From assembly GCA_000431135.1 (NCBI GenBank), contig HF987892.1, positions 18,796 to 46,832 of the forward strand: a DNA stretch of 28,037 bases. Reading direction: 5' to 3'. The notes beneath the pieces are model-generated. The model saw nothing but the letters and a program-made list of their open reading frames with translations, made no database searches and had not been told where the DNA came from. Shown piece after piece: positions 1 through 8,131 of the stretch; within the stretch, counting starts at the first letter, position 1, and each line of letters opens with the position of its first letter. A program made the position numbers and the translations under genes. This stretch comes from Clostridium sp. CAG:590 (GTDB lineage: Bacteria > Bacillota > Clostridia > Lachnospirales > Lachnospiraceae).

Positions 1-47
1 GTATGTGATAAATCTTATGCACTTACACTTTCAATAATTGGCAATTC

Positions 48-1640
48 TTAATTCTTGCGGAATTCCAATAATTCCAAGCCTTCATTATGTTCCAGAACCG
101 TGTTGATCGTCCACTGATTCGTGAATAACAATAACGGATTGCCTTTCATATCTTTTACCTTTTTGACTTCATTGGCACGCTTTAACGAATTGACATCTGT
201 GGAAGGATCTTTGATCCAGCGAATAAAGTTATATGGTAATGGCTCTAGTTTGATCTCGCAACCATATTCATTTTCCAGACGGTATTTTAATACCTCAAAT
301 TGCAAAACACCGACCACACCGACAATGATCTCGGACATACCAGCCGTATATTCCTGAAAGATCTGAATTGCACCTTCCTGTGCAATCTGTGTTACACCCT
401 GTACAAACTGCTTTCTCTTCATCGTATTCAACTGTACGACACGACAGAAATGCTCCGGTGCAAAAGTCGGAATTCCTTCATACTCAAACTTCTTGCCCGG
501 CTGACAGATCGTATCACCAATTGAGAAAATTCCCGGATCAAATACGCCGATCACATCTCCCGCATATGCTTCTTCTACAATCTTACGCTCCTGTGCCATC
601 AACTGCTGCGGCTGGGATAATTTTAGTTTACGCTTACTTTGTACATGATATACATCTTTATTGGCATCAAACTTGCCGGAACAGATACGCATAAATGCAA
701 TACGATCGCGGTGTGCCTTATTCATATTCGCCTGAATCTTAAACACAAATGCAGAAAACGCCTCATCCATCGGATCGATCAAACCCTCATTTGACATTCT
801 CGGCAGTGGTGAAGATGTCATCTGTAAGAAATGATTCAAAAATGTCTCAATACCAAATGTATTCAAAGCAGAACCAAAAAATACCGGCGTCAGTTCTCCA
901 CGGTTCACGCGCTCCTGGTCAAATTCTTCACTTGCACCATCTAACAGCTCAACTTCTTCCATCAACTGGTTATACAATACATCCCCGATATCTGCCTTTA
1001 ACGATTCGTCATCAATCGAATAATCGGTTTCTTCTGCTTTTTTCGCTCCGCCGGTAGATACCGCCTGAAATTTGGAAACCATTCTGGTCTCACGATCATA
1101 GACACCCTTAAAATCATGTCCCGAACCGATCGGCCAGTTGATCGGACATGTCTGAATACCAAGTACCGTTTCGATATCATCTAACAACTCAAACGAATCC
1201 TTTGCAAAATGATCCATTTTATTGATAAATGTAAAGATCGGAATATGACGCATGACACATACTTTAAACAGCTTGATCGTCTGTGGCTCTACACCTTTTG
1301 CCGCATCAATTACCATGACGGCTGAATCCGCAGCCATCAATGTACGATAGGTGTCCTCCGAGAAATCCTGATGTCCCGGAGTATCCAGAATGTTAATACA
1401 ATATCCATCATACTGAAACTGCATAACAGAGGATGTAACGGAAATACCTCTCTCCTTCTCAATATCCATCCAGTCTGATACCGCATATTTTGAATTTGCT
1501 TTTCCCTTTACCGAACCTGCCGTATTGATCGCGCCACCAAACAAGAGAAACTTCTCTGTCAAAGTAGTCTTACCGGCATCCGGATGGGAAATGATCGCAA
1601 ATGTTCTTCTTTTTTCAATCTCTTTCCTTAAATCTGCCAT
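48..1640 (-). CDS. prfC: Peptide chain release factor 3 (RF3)
   Basis: Translational GTPase that removes RF1/RF2 from the ribosome after peptide release. The 530-residue protein has the expected length. The GTPase core is visible: P-loop HPDAGKTT (residues 19-26), switch II DTPGH (86-90) and NKMD (140-143). Domain II and an EF-G-like C-terminal region follow. The start is supported by GAGGAG six to seven bases upstream of the ATG. It lies about 200 bases downstream of leuS, and two hairpins occupy the gap, so it may be partly co-transcribed or have its own weak promoter; I found no convincing -35/-10 pair. RF3 rather than EF-G or a tetracycline-resistance relative is indicated by the short length and the FINKMD-to-end pattern. 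Identification is secure. Confidence 0.96.
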   Translation of the reverse strand: MADLRKEIEKRRTFAIISHPDAGKTTLTEKFLLFGGAINTAGSVKGKANSKYAVSDWMDIEKERGISVTSSVMQFQYDGYCINILDTPGHQDFSEDTYRTLMAADSAVMVIDAAKGVEPQTIKLFKVCVMRHIPIFTFINKMDHFAKDSFELLDDIETVLGIQTCPINWPIGSGHDFKGVYDRETRMVSKFQAVSTGGAKKAEETDYSIDDESLKADIGDVLYNQLMEEVELLDGASEEFDQERVNRGELTPVFFGSALNTFGIETFLNHFLQMTSSPLPRMSNEGLIDPMDEAFSAFVFKIQANMNKAHRDRIAFMRICSGKFDANKDVYHVQSKRKLKLSQPQQLMAQERKIVEEAYAGDVIGVFDPGIFSIGDTICQPGKKFEYEGIPTFAPEHFCRVVQLNTMKRKQFVQGVTQIAQEGAIQIFQEYTAGMSEIIVGVVGVLQFEVLKYRLENEYGCEIKLEPLPYNFIRWIKDPSTDVNSLKRANEVKKVKDMKGNPLLLFTNQWTINTVLEHNEGLELLEFRKN

Positions 1641-1724
1641 TTTCTACTCCTCAATCTACTCCATACACTATTCCGTCTACTCCTCACACCATCTCGTCTA
1701 TCGACTCGATGATGTACATTCGCC

Positions 1725-1760
1725 AAATGCAGATTTTCGTGCAAGCACGAATCTGCACTT
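1725..1760. other. Long hairpin in the leuS-prfC gap
   Basis: An inverted repeat with arms 1725-1735 plus 1738-1742 against 1745-1749 plus 1750-1760. It gives about 16 base pairs with a two-base bulge and a tetraloop. On the minus strand it is followed by only three T residues, so it is a weak terminator at best. It could be a leader structure for prfC or a dispersed intergenic hairpin. The structure is seen directly; the role is unknown. Confidence 0.6.
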
Positions 1761-1780
1761 GGCTCATTGTATACACAAAA

Positions 1781-1819
1781 TGGGCTGTCACCTTCTTAGT
1801 ATCTTCCAAAAGTGACAGC
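1781..1819 (-). terminator. Probable weak terminator after leuS
   Basis: Arms GTGACAGC (1812-1819) and GCTGTCAC (1784-1791) pair perfectly over 8 bases. Two more G-C pairs form beyond a bulged A, and the exit sequence is ATTTTG on the minus strand. It lies 19 bases past the leuS stop codon. The 20-base loop and short T run make it a modest terminator, so read-through to prfC is plausible. Confidence 0.5.
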
Positions 1820-1837
1820 TCCATGTCAGTCTCTTAA

Positions 1838-4267
1838 TTATTTGGCAACGATATTGACAATCTTACCCGGAACATAGATCTCTTTGATCACATTCAGTCC
1901 TTCTAACTTGTCTGCAATTGCCTCTTTACCCTTTGCAATAACCGCATCCTTTGCATCGTCCACTGAAATATCGATCGTTGCCTTTGTCTTACCATTGATC
2001 TGTACCGGAATGGTTACCTCATTATCCTTCAATGCATCCTCTTCGTATGTTGGCCATCCGGAAGCAAATACCGTATCTGTTCCACCTAACTGCTGCCATA
2101 ACTCTTCACCCATATGTGGTGCAAATGGTGCGATCAGACGGACAAGTGTCCTCAATGTCTCGGTATCCACGCCGCCCTTCTTGGTAAGATCTACCAGCTT
2201 ATTGTTATACTCCATAAAACCGGAGACAACCGTATTCAATGAAAAACTCTCCAAACGGGTTGTAATATCATATACCATCTTATGACGAAGTTTGATCAAC
2301 TCCGGTGTCTCTTTGCCCGGATTCTCAATATTCTTTGTTACCATCGTATAGAAACGGGTTAAGAAACGATATACACCATCAATTCCCCTGTCATCCCAGA
2401 TAGAATCTAACTCCGGTGGTCCAATGAACAACTCATACATTCTAAGTGCATCACAACCGTAATCTCTTACCATATCATCCGGAGATACAATGTTACCGAG
2501 TGACTTACTCATCTTGGTTGCTGCACCGGTCTCACGATCACGTCCACAGATCATACCCTGATTAAACAACTTGGTAAATGGTTCATCAAAATCAACCACG
2601 CCAATATCATGTAAGAACTTGGTATAGAAACGGGAATACAATAAATGGAGTACCGCATGCTCTACACCACCGATATACATATCAACCGGAAGATACTTGT
2701 CTGCCTTCTCACGGTTTACTAATTCTTTGTCATTCTTATTATCTACATAACGCAAGAAATACCAGGAAGATCCTGCCCACTGTGGCATTGTATTCGTCTC
2801 ACGTTTTGCCGGCTTACCGCAACATGGACATGTTGTATTCACCCAGGAATCAATAGCTGCAAGAGGAGATTCTCCGGTTCCTGTTGGCTCATACTTCTCT
2901 ACATCCGGAAGTAATACCGGTAACTGATCCTCCGGTACAGGCACTGCACCACAATCCGGACAATGTACGATTGGAATTGGCTCACCCCAATAACGCTGAC
3001 GGGAGAATACCCAGTCACGCAGCTTGTAGTTCACGGTCTTCTTGCCATATCCCATCTTCTCGATCATCTCCGGTGCTTCTTTCTTCAATACAGAAGATTC
3101 CATACCATTCCAATCGCCGGAATTGATCATTGTTCCGCTTGCCTCGGTGTAAGCTTCTGTCATATTCTCGATCTCTTTGCCATCCTTGGCAATAACCTGA
3201 ATGATCGGAAGATCAAATTTCTTAGCAAACGCAAAGTCTCTATCATCATGTGCCGGTACACACATAATCGCACCGGTACCATAATCTGCCAATACATAAT
3301 CAGATAACCAGATTGGTGTCTTCTTACCATTCAACGGATTGATTGCATAAGAACCTGTGAATACACCGGTCTTTTCCTTATCCTGCATACGGTCTACATT
3401 AGACTTCATAGACGCATCATAGATATACTTGTCTACTGCTTCTCTTGTCTCATCCGTAGCCAGCTTTGCTGCCAATTCATGCTCCGGAGCCAATACCATG
3501 AAAGTAGCTCCCCATAATGTATCCGGACGTGTGGTATATACGGTAATTGTCTCATCCATTCCGTCTACCTTGAAATCAACTTCTGCACCGTATGACTTAC
3601 CGATCCAGTCTGTCTGCATCTTCTTAACCTTCTCCGGCCAGTCAAGCTTATCCAGATCTGCTAATAAACGATCTGCATAGGCTGTGATCTTCAACATCCA
3701 CTGGCGAAGATTCTTCTTCGTTACCTCTGAATGACAACGCTCACATTTACCATCTACTACTTCCTCATTGGCAAGACCAGTCTTACAGGACGGACACCAG
3801 TTGATCGGCATCTGCTTCTCGTAAGCAAGGCCTTTCTTAAACATCTGAACGAAGATCCACTGTGTCCATTTATAGAATTCCGGATCGGTTGTATTTACTT
3901 CACGATCCCAATCATAGATTGCGGCAATCTCTTTGATCTGTCTCTTAATATTCGACACATTCTCTGCAGTAGAGATAGCAGGATGTACACCATTCTTAAT
4001 CGCATAGTTCTCTGCCGGAAGTCCGAATGCATCCCATCCCATTGGATGAATCAGGTAATATCCCTGCATCAATTTGTAACGGCTCCATACATCTGAGATA
4101 ACATAACCTCTCCAATGTCCTACATGAAGACCATGTCCGGATGGATATGGAAACATGTCCAGACAGTAATACTTCGGCTTCTTACCATCTTCTACATTAA
4201 TCGGGTGTTCTTCCCATTGCTTACGCCACTTGCCTTCAATCAATCTGTGATTATACGCTGTTGCCAT
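1838..4267 (-). CDS. leuS: Leucyl-tRNA synthetase
   Basis: Charges tRNA-Leu in the cytoplasm (class Ia synthetase, bacterial type). Seen: the HIGH-equivalent HVGH near residues 48-51, a CxxC zinc-ribbon pair early in the chain, the CP1 editing domain with the TTRPDT threonine-rich motif, a second CxxC pair (CPDCG and CPCCG), KMSKS before the anticodon-binding domain, and a C-terminal LeuRS tail. I chose the ATG at 4267 (809 residues). It has AGGAGG at 4277-4282 with nine bases of spacing, and MATAYNHRLIEGKWRKQW is the normal LeuRS N-terminus. A longer frame to 4327 adds 20 residues unlike the family, overlapping the promoter region. A near-consensus promoter lies just upstream; there is no room for a T-box leader. 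Confidence 0.97.
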   Translation of the reverse strand: MATAYNHRLIEGKWRKQWEEHPINVEDGKKPKYYCLDMFPYPSGHGLHVGHWRGYVISDVWSRYKLMQGYYLIHPMGWDAFGLPAENYAIKNGVHPAISTAENVSNIKRQIKEIAAIYDWDREVNTTDPEFYKWTQWIFVQMFKKGLAYEKQMPINWCPSCKTGLANEEVVDGKCERCHSEVTKKNLRQWMLKITAYADRLLADLDKLDWPEKVKKMQTDWIGKSYGAEVDFKVDGMDETITVYTTRPDTLWGATFMVLAPEHELAAKLATDETREAVDKYIYDASMKSNVDRMQDKEKTGVFTGSYAINPLNGKKTPIWLSDYVLADYGTGAIMCVPAHDDRDFAFAKKFDLPIIQVIAKDGKEIENMTEAYTEASGTMINSGDWNGMESSVLKKEAPEMIEKMGYGKKTVNYKLRDWVFSRQRYWGEPIPIVHCPDCGAVPVPEDQLPVLLPDVEKYEPTGTGESPLAAIDSWVNTTCPCCGKPAKRETNTMPQWAGSSWYFLRYVDNKNDKELVNREKADKYLPVDMYIGGVEHAVLHLLYSRFYTKFLHDIGVVDFDEPFTKLFNQGMICGRDRETGAATKMSKSLGNIVSPDDMVRDYGCDALRMYELFIGPPELDSIWDDRGIDGVYRFLTRFYTMVTKNIENPGKETPELIKLRHKMVYDITTRLESFSLNTVVSGFMEYNNKLVDLTKKGGVDTETLRTLVRLIAPFAPHMGEELWQQLGGTDTVFASGWPTYEEDALKDNEVTIPVQINGKTKATIDISVDDAKDAVIAKGKEAIADKLEGLNVIKEIYVPGKIVNIVAK

Positions 4268-4347
4268 GAATTCGTTCCTCCTGCTTCTATAATTACGTGC
4301 GTGTACTCTTATCACAAAAACGCACAATATGCATCTTTAACTAATTC

Positions 4348-4376
4348 ATTTTACCCATACAATCCCTATTTGTCAA
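4348..4376 (-). promoter_or_regulatory. Sigma-70-type promoter of leuS
   Basis: Minus strand TTGACA (4371-4376), a 17-base spacer, then TAAAAT (4348-4353). This is a perfect -35 and a five-of-six -10 at ideal spacing, 80 bases ahead of the leuS ATG. It implies that leuS is expressed independently of the upstream exporter operon. The resulting leader is about 75 nt, too short for a T-box antiterminator. Confidence 0.85.
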
Positions 4377-4396
4377 GAATTCCCTAGCATTTCCCC

Positions 4397-5656
4397 TTAT
4401 CTTTTAAATGCGTCAATCGGTTTCAGTTTGGAAGCCCAGCGTGCCGGAAAATAACCGGCGATCAAACCAAGTGCAATAGAGAACACGAACGCACCGATCG
4501 CTAACTTCGGTGATATCACTGCAAGACGTGTACCCTTTGGCATTGAAAGTAATTTCACGCCAAAATAATTAATTCCAAATTGCGTGATCACATAAGACAA
4601 TAGAATACCGGTCAATCCGCCGATCGCACCGAGGATTCCGGATTCTAAGAGGAACAGATAAAGGAGTTCATCCATGTCACAGCCTAACACTTTCAATACC
4701 CCAATGTCTGTAATACGGTCATATACCGATGTTGTCATGGTGTTCCCGATTCCGATAACGGCTACGATCAATGCGATCATTCCAATTCCGCCAAGTAAAA
4801 GCTGTACGATCTTAAGCTCCCGCTGCAAAGAATCCAACAATTCCTTATTGTTCTCTACCTGATATCCCATATCCTGTAACTTTTTCACGATCTGATCCAC
4901 ATACTCCGTATCCTCCGCCTTCACAACAGCACTGTCATAGATCCATTCCGAATAGGGATTTCCGTTTGCATCCACCGGCTGTCCCTCAACCACTCCGTCT
5001 GTCCGGTTCTGTTTCAGATACTTCTTCATAACATCCAGATTACAGTATATATCATACGACATGGTATCTGTGACACCACATATCTTCAGCCGGTACTTCT
5101 CTGCCTCTTCTTCCATGCCGATCTGAACCTCCAGATTCTGTTGGAGCAGATCTTTCTTCGCACCGGATGAATCTGCATAACCGGCACCGGTTGCCTCATT
5201 ATAAAACAGATCCATGGCATTTTTTCCAAGTAACAATTCCGGTTTTCTTCCGGTTTCAGAAGGAATCACTCCTTTCTTGATCTTCATCTGCTGCAAATAC
5301 TCTTCCGGTAATGCGATCATCTGCACATAACCGGTATAGTGTTCATATTGTGCAGCCGCCGTCATCGTCTGTCTCGGATACACCGTTGTCACATGCTCTA
5401 TCCGGTTGAGCTCTGCAATCTTACGATCCGTAAGCATCCGGTCTTTCCTCTTTCCTTCCGTCTCCCCATAAACGGTAATCTCTGTAACACTGCCGGTCTG
5501 CTCTACCGTAGACAACAGTTCTTTCTTTACCCCGATTCCGATTGCAAGCAAAGAGACAATGGAAATGACACCGATCACTACACCAAGGATCGTAAGTAAC
5601 GTCCGGACACCTCTTTGTTTCATATTCGTTATACACATATGCCATATCCACGTCAT
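4397..5656 (-). CDS. MacB/FtsX-type ABC transporter permease
   Basis: Membrane subunit of a type VII (MacB-like) ABC system. At 419 residues it has the classic topology: one N-terminal membrane helix (about 19-43) after KQRGVRTLLTILGVVIG, a large extracytoplasmic MacB_PCD-like domain (about 45-275), then three C-terminal helices of the FtsX domain with the conserved turn TDIGVLKVLGC. Members of this superfamily extrude lipoproteins, peptides or drugs, or transmit force across the membrane; the substrate cannot be read here. Start: GAGGAG four to six bases upstream of ATG 5656. It is the last gene of the exporter operon, 29 bases after the Ig-domain protein. No terminator hairpin is evident before the leuS promoter. 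Confidence 0.88.
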   Translation of the reverse strand: MTWIWHMCITNMKQRGVRTLLTILGVVIGVISIVSLLAIGIGVKKELLSTVEQTGSVTEITVYGETEGKRKDRMLTDRKIAELNRIEHVTTVYPRQTMTAAAQYEHYTGYVQMIALPEEYLQQMKIKKGVIPSETGRKPELLLGKNAMDLFYNEATGAGYADSSGAKKDLLQQNLEVQIGMEEEAEKYRLKICGVTDTMSYDIYCNLDVMKKYLKQNRTDGVVEGQPVDANGNPYSEWIYDSAVVKAEDTEYVDQIVKKLQDMGYQVENNKELLDSLQRELKIVQLLLGGIGMIALIVAVIGIGNTMTTSVYDRITDIGVLKVLGCDMDELLYLFLLESGILGAIGGLTGILLSYVITQFGINYFGVKLLSMPKGTRLAVISPKLAIGAFVFSIALGLIAGYFPARWASKLKPIDAFKR

Positions 5657-5685
5657 ATTGATCTCCTCATCTTCACGAATTCTAT

Positions 5686-7437
5686 CTACTCACTCTCATC
5701 CTCAGTCGATCCGTTTTCTATAAAATCATCCAGGATCTGCTGTTTTTTCTTCTTTCTGCGGATGCCAAGATAAATGATACCTGCAACCACAACAAGAATG
5801 ATAACTGCCGTTCCCGTTTTCTTTGCTACGCCACTGTAATCTTTGGCATTTTTCACCTTCTCTAGATTATCATACACCGGTTCTGCCACACGCAAATCAA
5901 CATCTACGGTCTCTTCCTGCACATTTCCGTCTTTGTCCTCATATGTTATGATCATCTTATTTTTCTTGTGATCTCCTTCTGTGACAACCGTTGCTTTGGT
6001 CAACATATCTACCGTTCCACTCTTTCCCGGTTCCACATTTCCCACATAAGAAGAGGAATCTTCTATATTGTCACCGGATAAATAGACCGTCACATTATGC
6101 AGACTTCCTTCCCCTAAATTGTTGACCGTTGCACTCAGCTCGACCGTATCACCAACCTCGATGGAATCCTCGGCTACATATACATCTGTCACCGATAATC
6201 TTTGTCGCAGAGAAACCGGAATATATAACGTATCTTCGGCACTAAATGCCTCCGCCTTACTATTCTCATATTCTGTCTTAACCAATAACGGATAGTTCTT
6301 TTCCTCTAATCCGGAAGCCGGTTTGATCTGGAACGTAACTTCCTTCTCCTCACCTGCCTTCATGCTCTCAATAAACACATTGCCTGCTCCATTTTCCGGA
6401 ATAAACTGATTCTCTTCACTGGTCAAAGAAAGTTTGATATTGGAGATTGTGCTTTTGGCAGTATTTTCCATATGCAATGTTAATGTAAAGGTCTCATTTT
6501 CATATATATTGTCTTTTCCTACATCATATCCGGTCACCATAAGTCTTGGTGTACTCGTATTGCCGGAAACAGCTCCACCGGCACCACCCTCCGAACTGCT
6601 CTTCTTTCCGGTCAGTTTCACATTGACAGACCGTGTTGTCTCGTAAGACTTGCCATCTTTTTGATAACCGACCAAAAATGATACCATCTGGTATCCGGTC
6701 ATTACATCCTCCCGCACTTTGAATTCATACTCACATTTCAACGAAGTTGTTCCTTTTGAGGTAATCGAACGATATGCATCTCCTTCTGTTTCAAACGGAA
6801 ATCCGTCTGAGATAACCGGTGTCACACTTACGATCTTCCCGTTCTTTGCCTTTGCCTGAAACTGTATCTTGCAGGACTTTCCATATGTACCGGACGGGGC
6901 AGATTTTACTTTCAGAGATACATCCTCATCCGAAGCTGTACTTTCTTCTTTTGCCTGAAGTTTCACGCTGATCACCTTTGTCACACAACAGGAAGTCACC
7001 GTGCCATCCTCCGCCTTGCGTTCATAGGTGATTGCAAACGATACCGGATAATATCCTGTCTGCAAATCAGATTTTGCCGTAAATGCATATGATGCATCCA
7101 CTGTCGCTGTGGCCGCCTGAACCACTTTATATGCTTCATTGTCTGTCTCAAATGGAAATGTCTCATCTAATACCGGGACAATCTTTGCAATATTGGTAAT
7201 CTTATAATTACGATTGCCCGTGTCTGCACCTGCCCGGAAAGAAACCGTAATTTTCTCTCCTGCCCGGTCTCCATCCACATTCACATTGCTGATTGAAATG
7301 TCGGTATCCACTCCTGCCACTATATCGGTCGTCTCTGCACTTCCCGGATTAGTTGCCTGCACATTTTGCGGAACCAGTATGGTCGCTGCCAATAACACAC
7401 ATAATCCCCAGGCAATCCATTTTCTCATTCGGTTCAT
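5686..7437 (-). CDS. Secreted, membrane-anchored multi-Ig-domain protein
   Basis: A 583-residue extracytoplasmic protein: signal peptide (about 1-28, ending near VQA), four tandem beta-rich domains, a C-terminal membrane helix (about 545-563) and a short basic then acidic cytoplasmic tail. The first two domains (roughly 45-165 and 170-280) are homologous to each other, sharing a FPFET motif and a TGYxxVSF motif. The next two (about 295-410 and 415-530) resemble CARDB/NEW3-like Ig folds. It sits between ATPase and permease genes, its Shine-Dalgarno (AGGAGGT) overlapping the ATPase stop codon, so it is translated with them. Inferred role: an outside adaptor or sensor for the exporter, or its exported client. 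No enzyme motif is visible. Confidence 0.8.
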   Translation of the reverse strand: MNRMRKWIAWGLCVLLAATILVPQNVQATNPGSAETTDIVAGVDTDISISNVNVDGDRAGEKITVSFRAGADTGNRNYKITNIAKIVPVLDETFPFETDNEAYKVVQAATATVDASYAFTAKSDLQTGYYPVSFAITYERKAEDGTVTSCCVTKVISVKLQAKEESTASDEDVSLKVKSAPSGTYGKSCKIQFQAKAKNGKIVSVTPVISDGFPFETEGDAYRSITSKGTTSLKCEYEFKVREDVMTGYQMVSFLVGYQKDGKSYETTRSVNVKLTGKKSSSEGGAGGAVSGNTSTPRLMVTGYDVGKDNIYENETFTLTLHMENTAKSTISNIKLSLTSEENQFIPENGAGNVFIESMKAGEEKEVTFQIKPASGLEEKNYPLLVKTEYENSKAEAFSAEDTLYIPVSLRQRLSVTDVYVAEDSIEVGDTVELSATVNNLGEGSLHNVTVYLSGDNIEDSSSYVGNVEPGKSGTVDMLTKATVVTEGDHKKNKMIITYEDKDGNVQEETVDVDLRVAEPVYDNLEKVKNAKDYSGVAKKTGTAVIILVVVAGIIYLGIRRKKKKQQILDDFIENGSTEDESE

Positions 7438-7447
7438 ACGTTACCTC

Positions 7448-8113
7448 CTACTCAACAATCTCACCATCTGCGATCTTTACAATCCGGTCTGCTTCTCTCG
7501 CCAGATCAATGTTATGTGTGATCAGTACCAATGTCTGATTCAACTGTTTTACTGAATTCTGTAACAATGCAATTACTTCATTACCGTTTTTGGAATCTAA
7601 GGCACCGGTTGGCTCATCGGCTAAGATCAATGCCGGACGATTTGCCAATGCTCTTGCGATCGCAGCACGCTGCTGCTGACCACCGGATAACTGATTCGGT
7701 AAATGTTTTCTCCGGTCTGCAATTCCTAATAATTCCATGATGTGTTCGACATATTCTTTATCCGGTTTTCTGTGATCTAACAGAATCGGCATTGTAATAT
7801 TTTCCTCCACGGATAATACCGGGATCAAATGATATGCCTGAAATACGAATCCGATCTTTCTTCTTCGGAATACAGACATCTGCTCGTCATTCATTTTCGT
7901 GATATCCTTGCCATCCACAACGATCTTACCACTTGTTGGGGTATCTACTCCTCCCATCACATGCAGCAGGGTAGATTTTCCGGAACCAGAAGCACCTACA
8001 ATCGCTAACGTTTCTCCTTTTTCCACCGTCAGATCAACATTATGTAAACCCCACACTCTCGTCTCATTTTCTCCATATACCTTTGTTACCTGTTCCATTG
8101 TCACAATATCCAT
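7448..8113 (-). CDS. ABC transporter ATP-binding protein, MacB/LolD type
   Basis: ATPase subunit that powers the neighbouring FtsX-type permeases. All hallmarks are present: Walker A GASGSGKST, Q-loop in FVFQAYHL, signature LSGGQQQR, Walker B LILADEPT with catalytic Glu, the GALDSKNG stretch and the H-loop (ITHN). The ATG at 8113 is preferred over an in-frame TTG at 8128, because GGAGGA (8121-8126) lies seven bases before it and would overlap the TTG. That gives 221 residues, normal for the LolD/MacB ATPase family. The start lies 18 bases after the large permease stop, and the stop is 10 bases before the Ig-domain gene, so it belongs to a tight four-gene operon. Confidence 0.93.
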   Translation of the reverse strand: MDIVTMEQVTKVYGENETRVWGLHNVDLTVEKGETLAIVGASGSGKSTLLHVMGGVDTPTSGKIVVDGKDITKMNDEQMSVFRRRKIGFVFQAYHLIPVLSVEENITMPILLDHRKPDKEYVEHIMELLGIADRRKHLPNQLSGGQQQRAAIARALANRPALILADEPTGALDSKNGNEVIALLQNSVKQLNQTLVLITHNIDLAREADRIVKIADGEIVE

Positions 8114-8131
8114 ACTCTTATCCTCCAATCT

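Noticed and set aside
4268..4327. 20-residue N-terminal extension of LeuRS.
   Set aside because: No ribosome site before 4327, family N-terminus starts at 4267, and AGGAGG precedes 4267.
4268..4396. T-box riboswitch upstream of leuS.
   Set aside because: Only about 75 transcribed bases lie between the promoter and the start; no T-box sequence or antiterminator is present.
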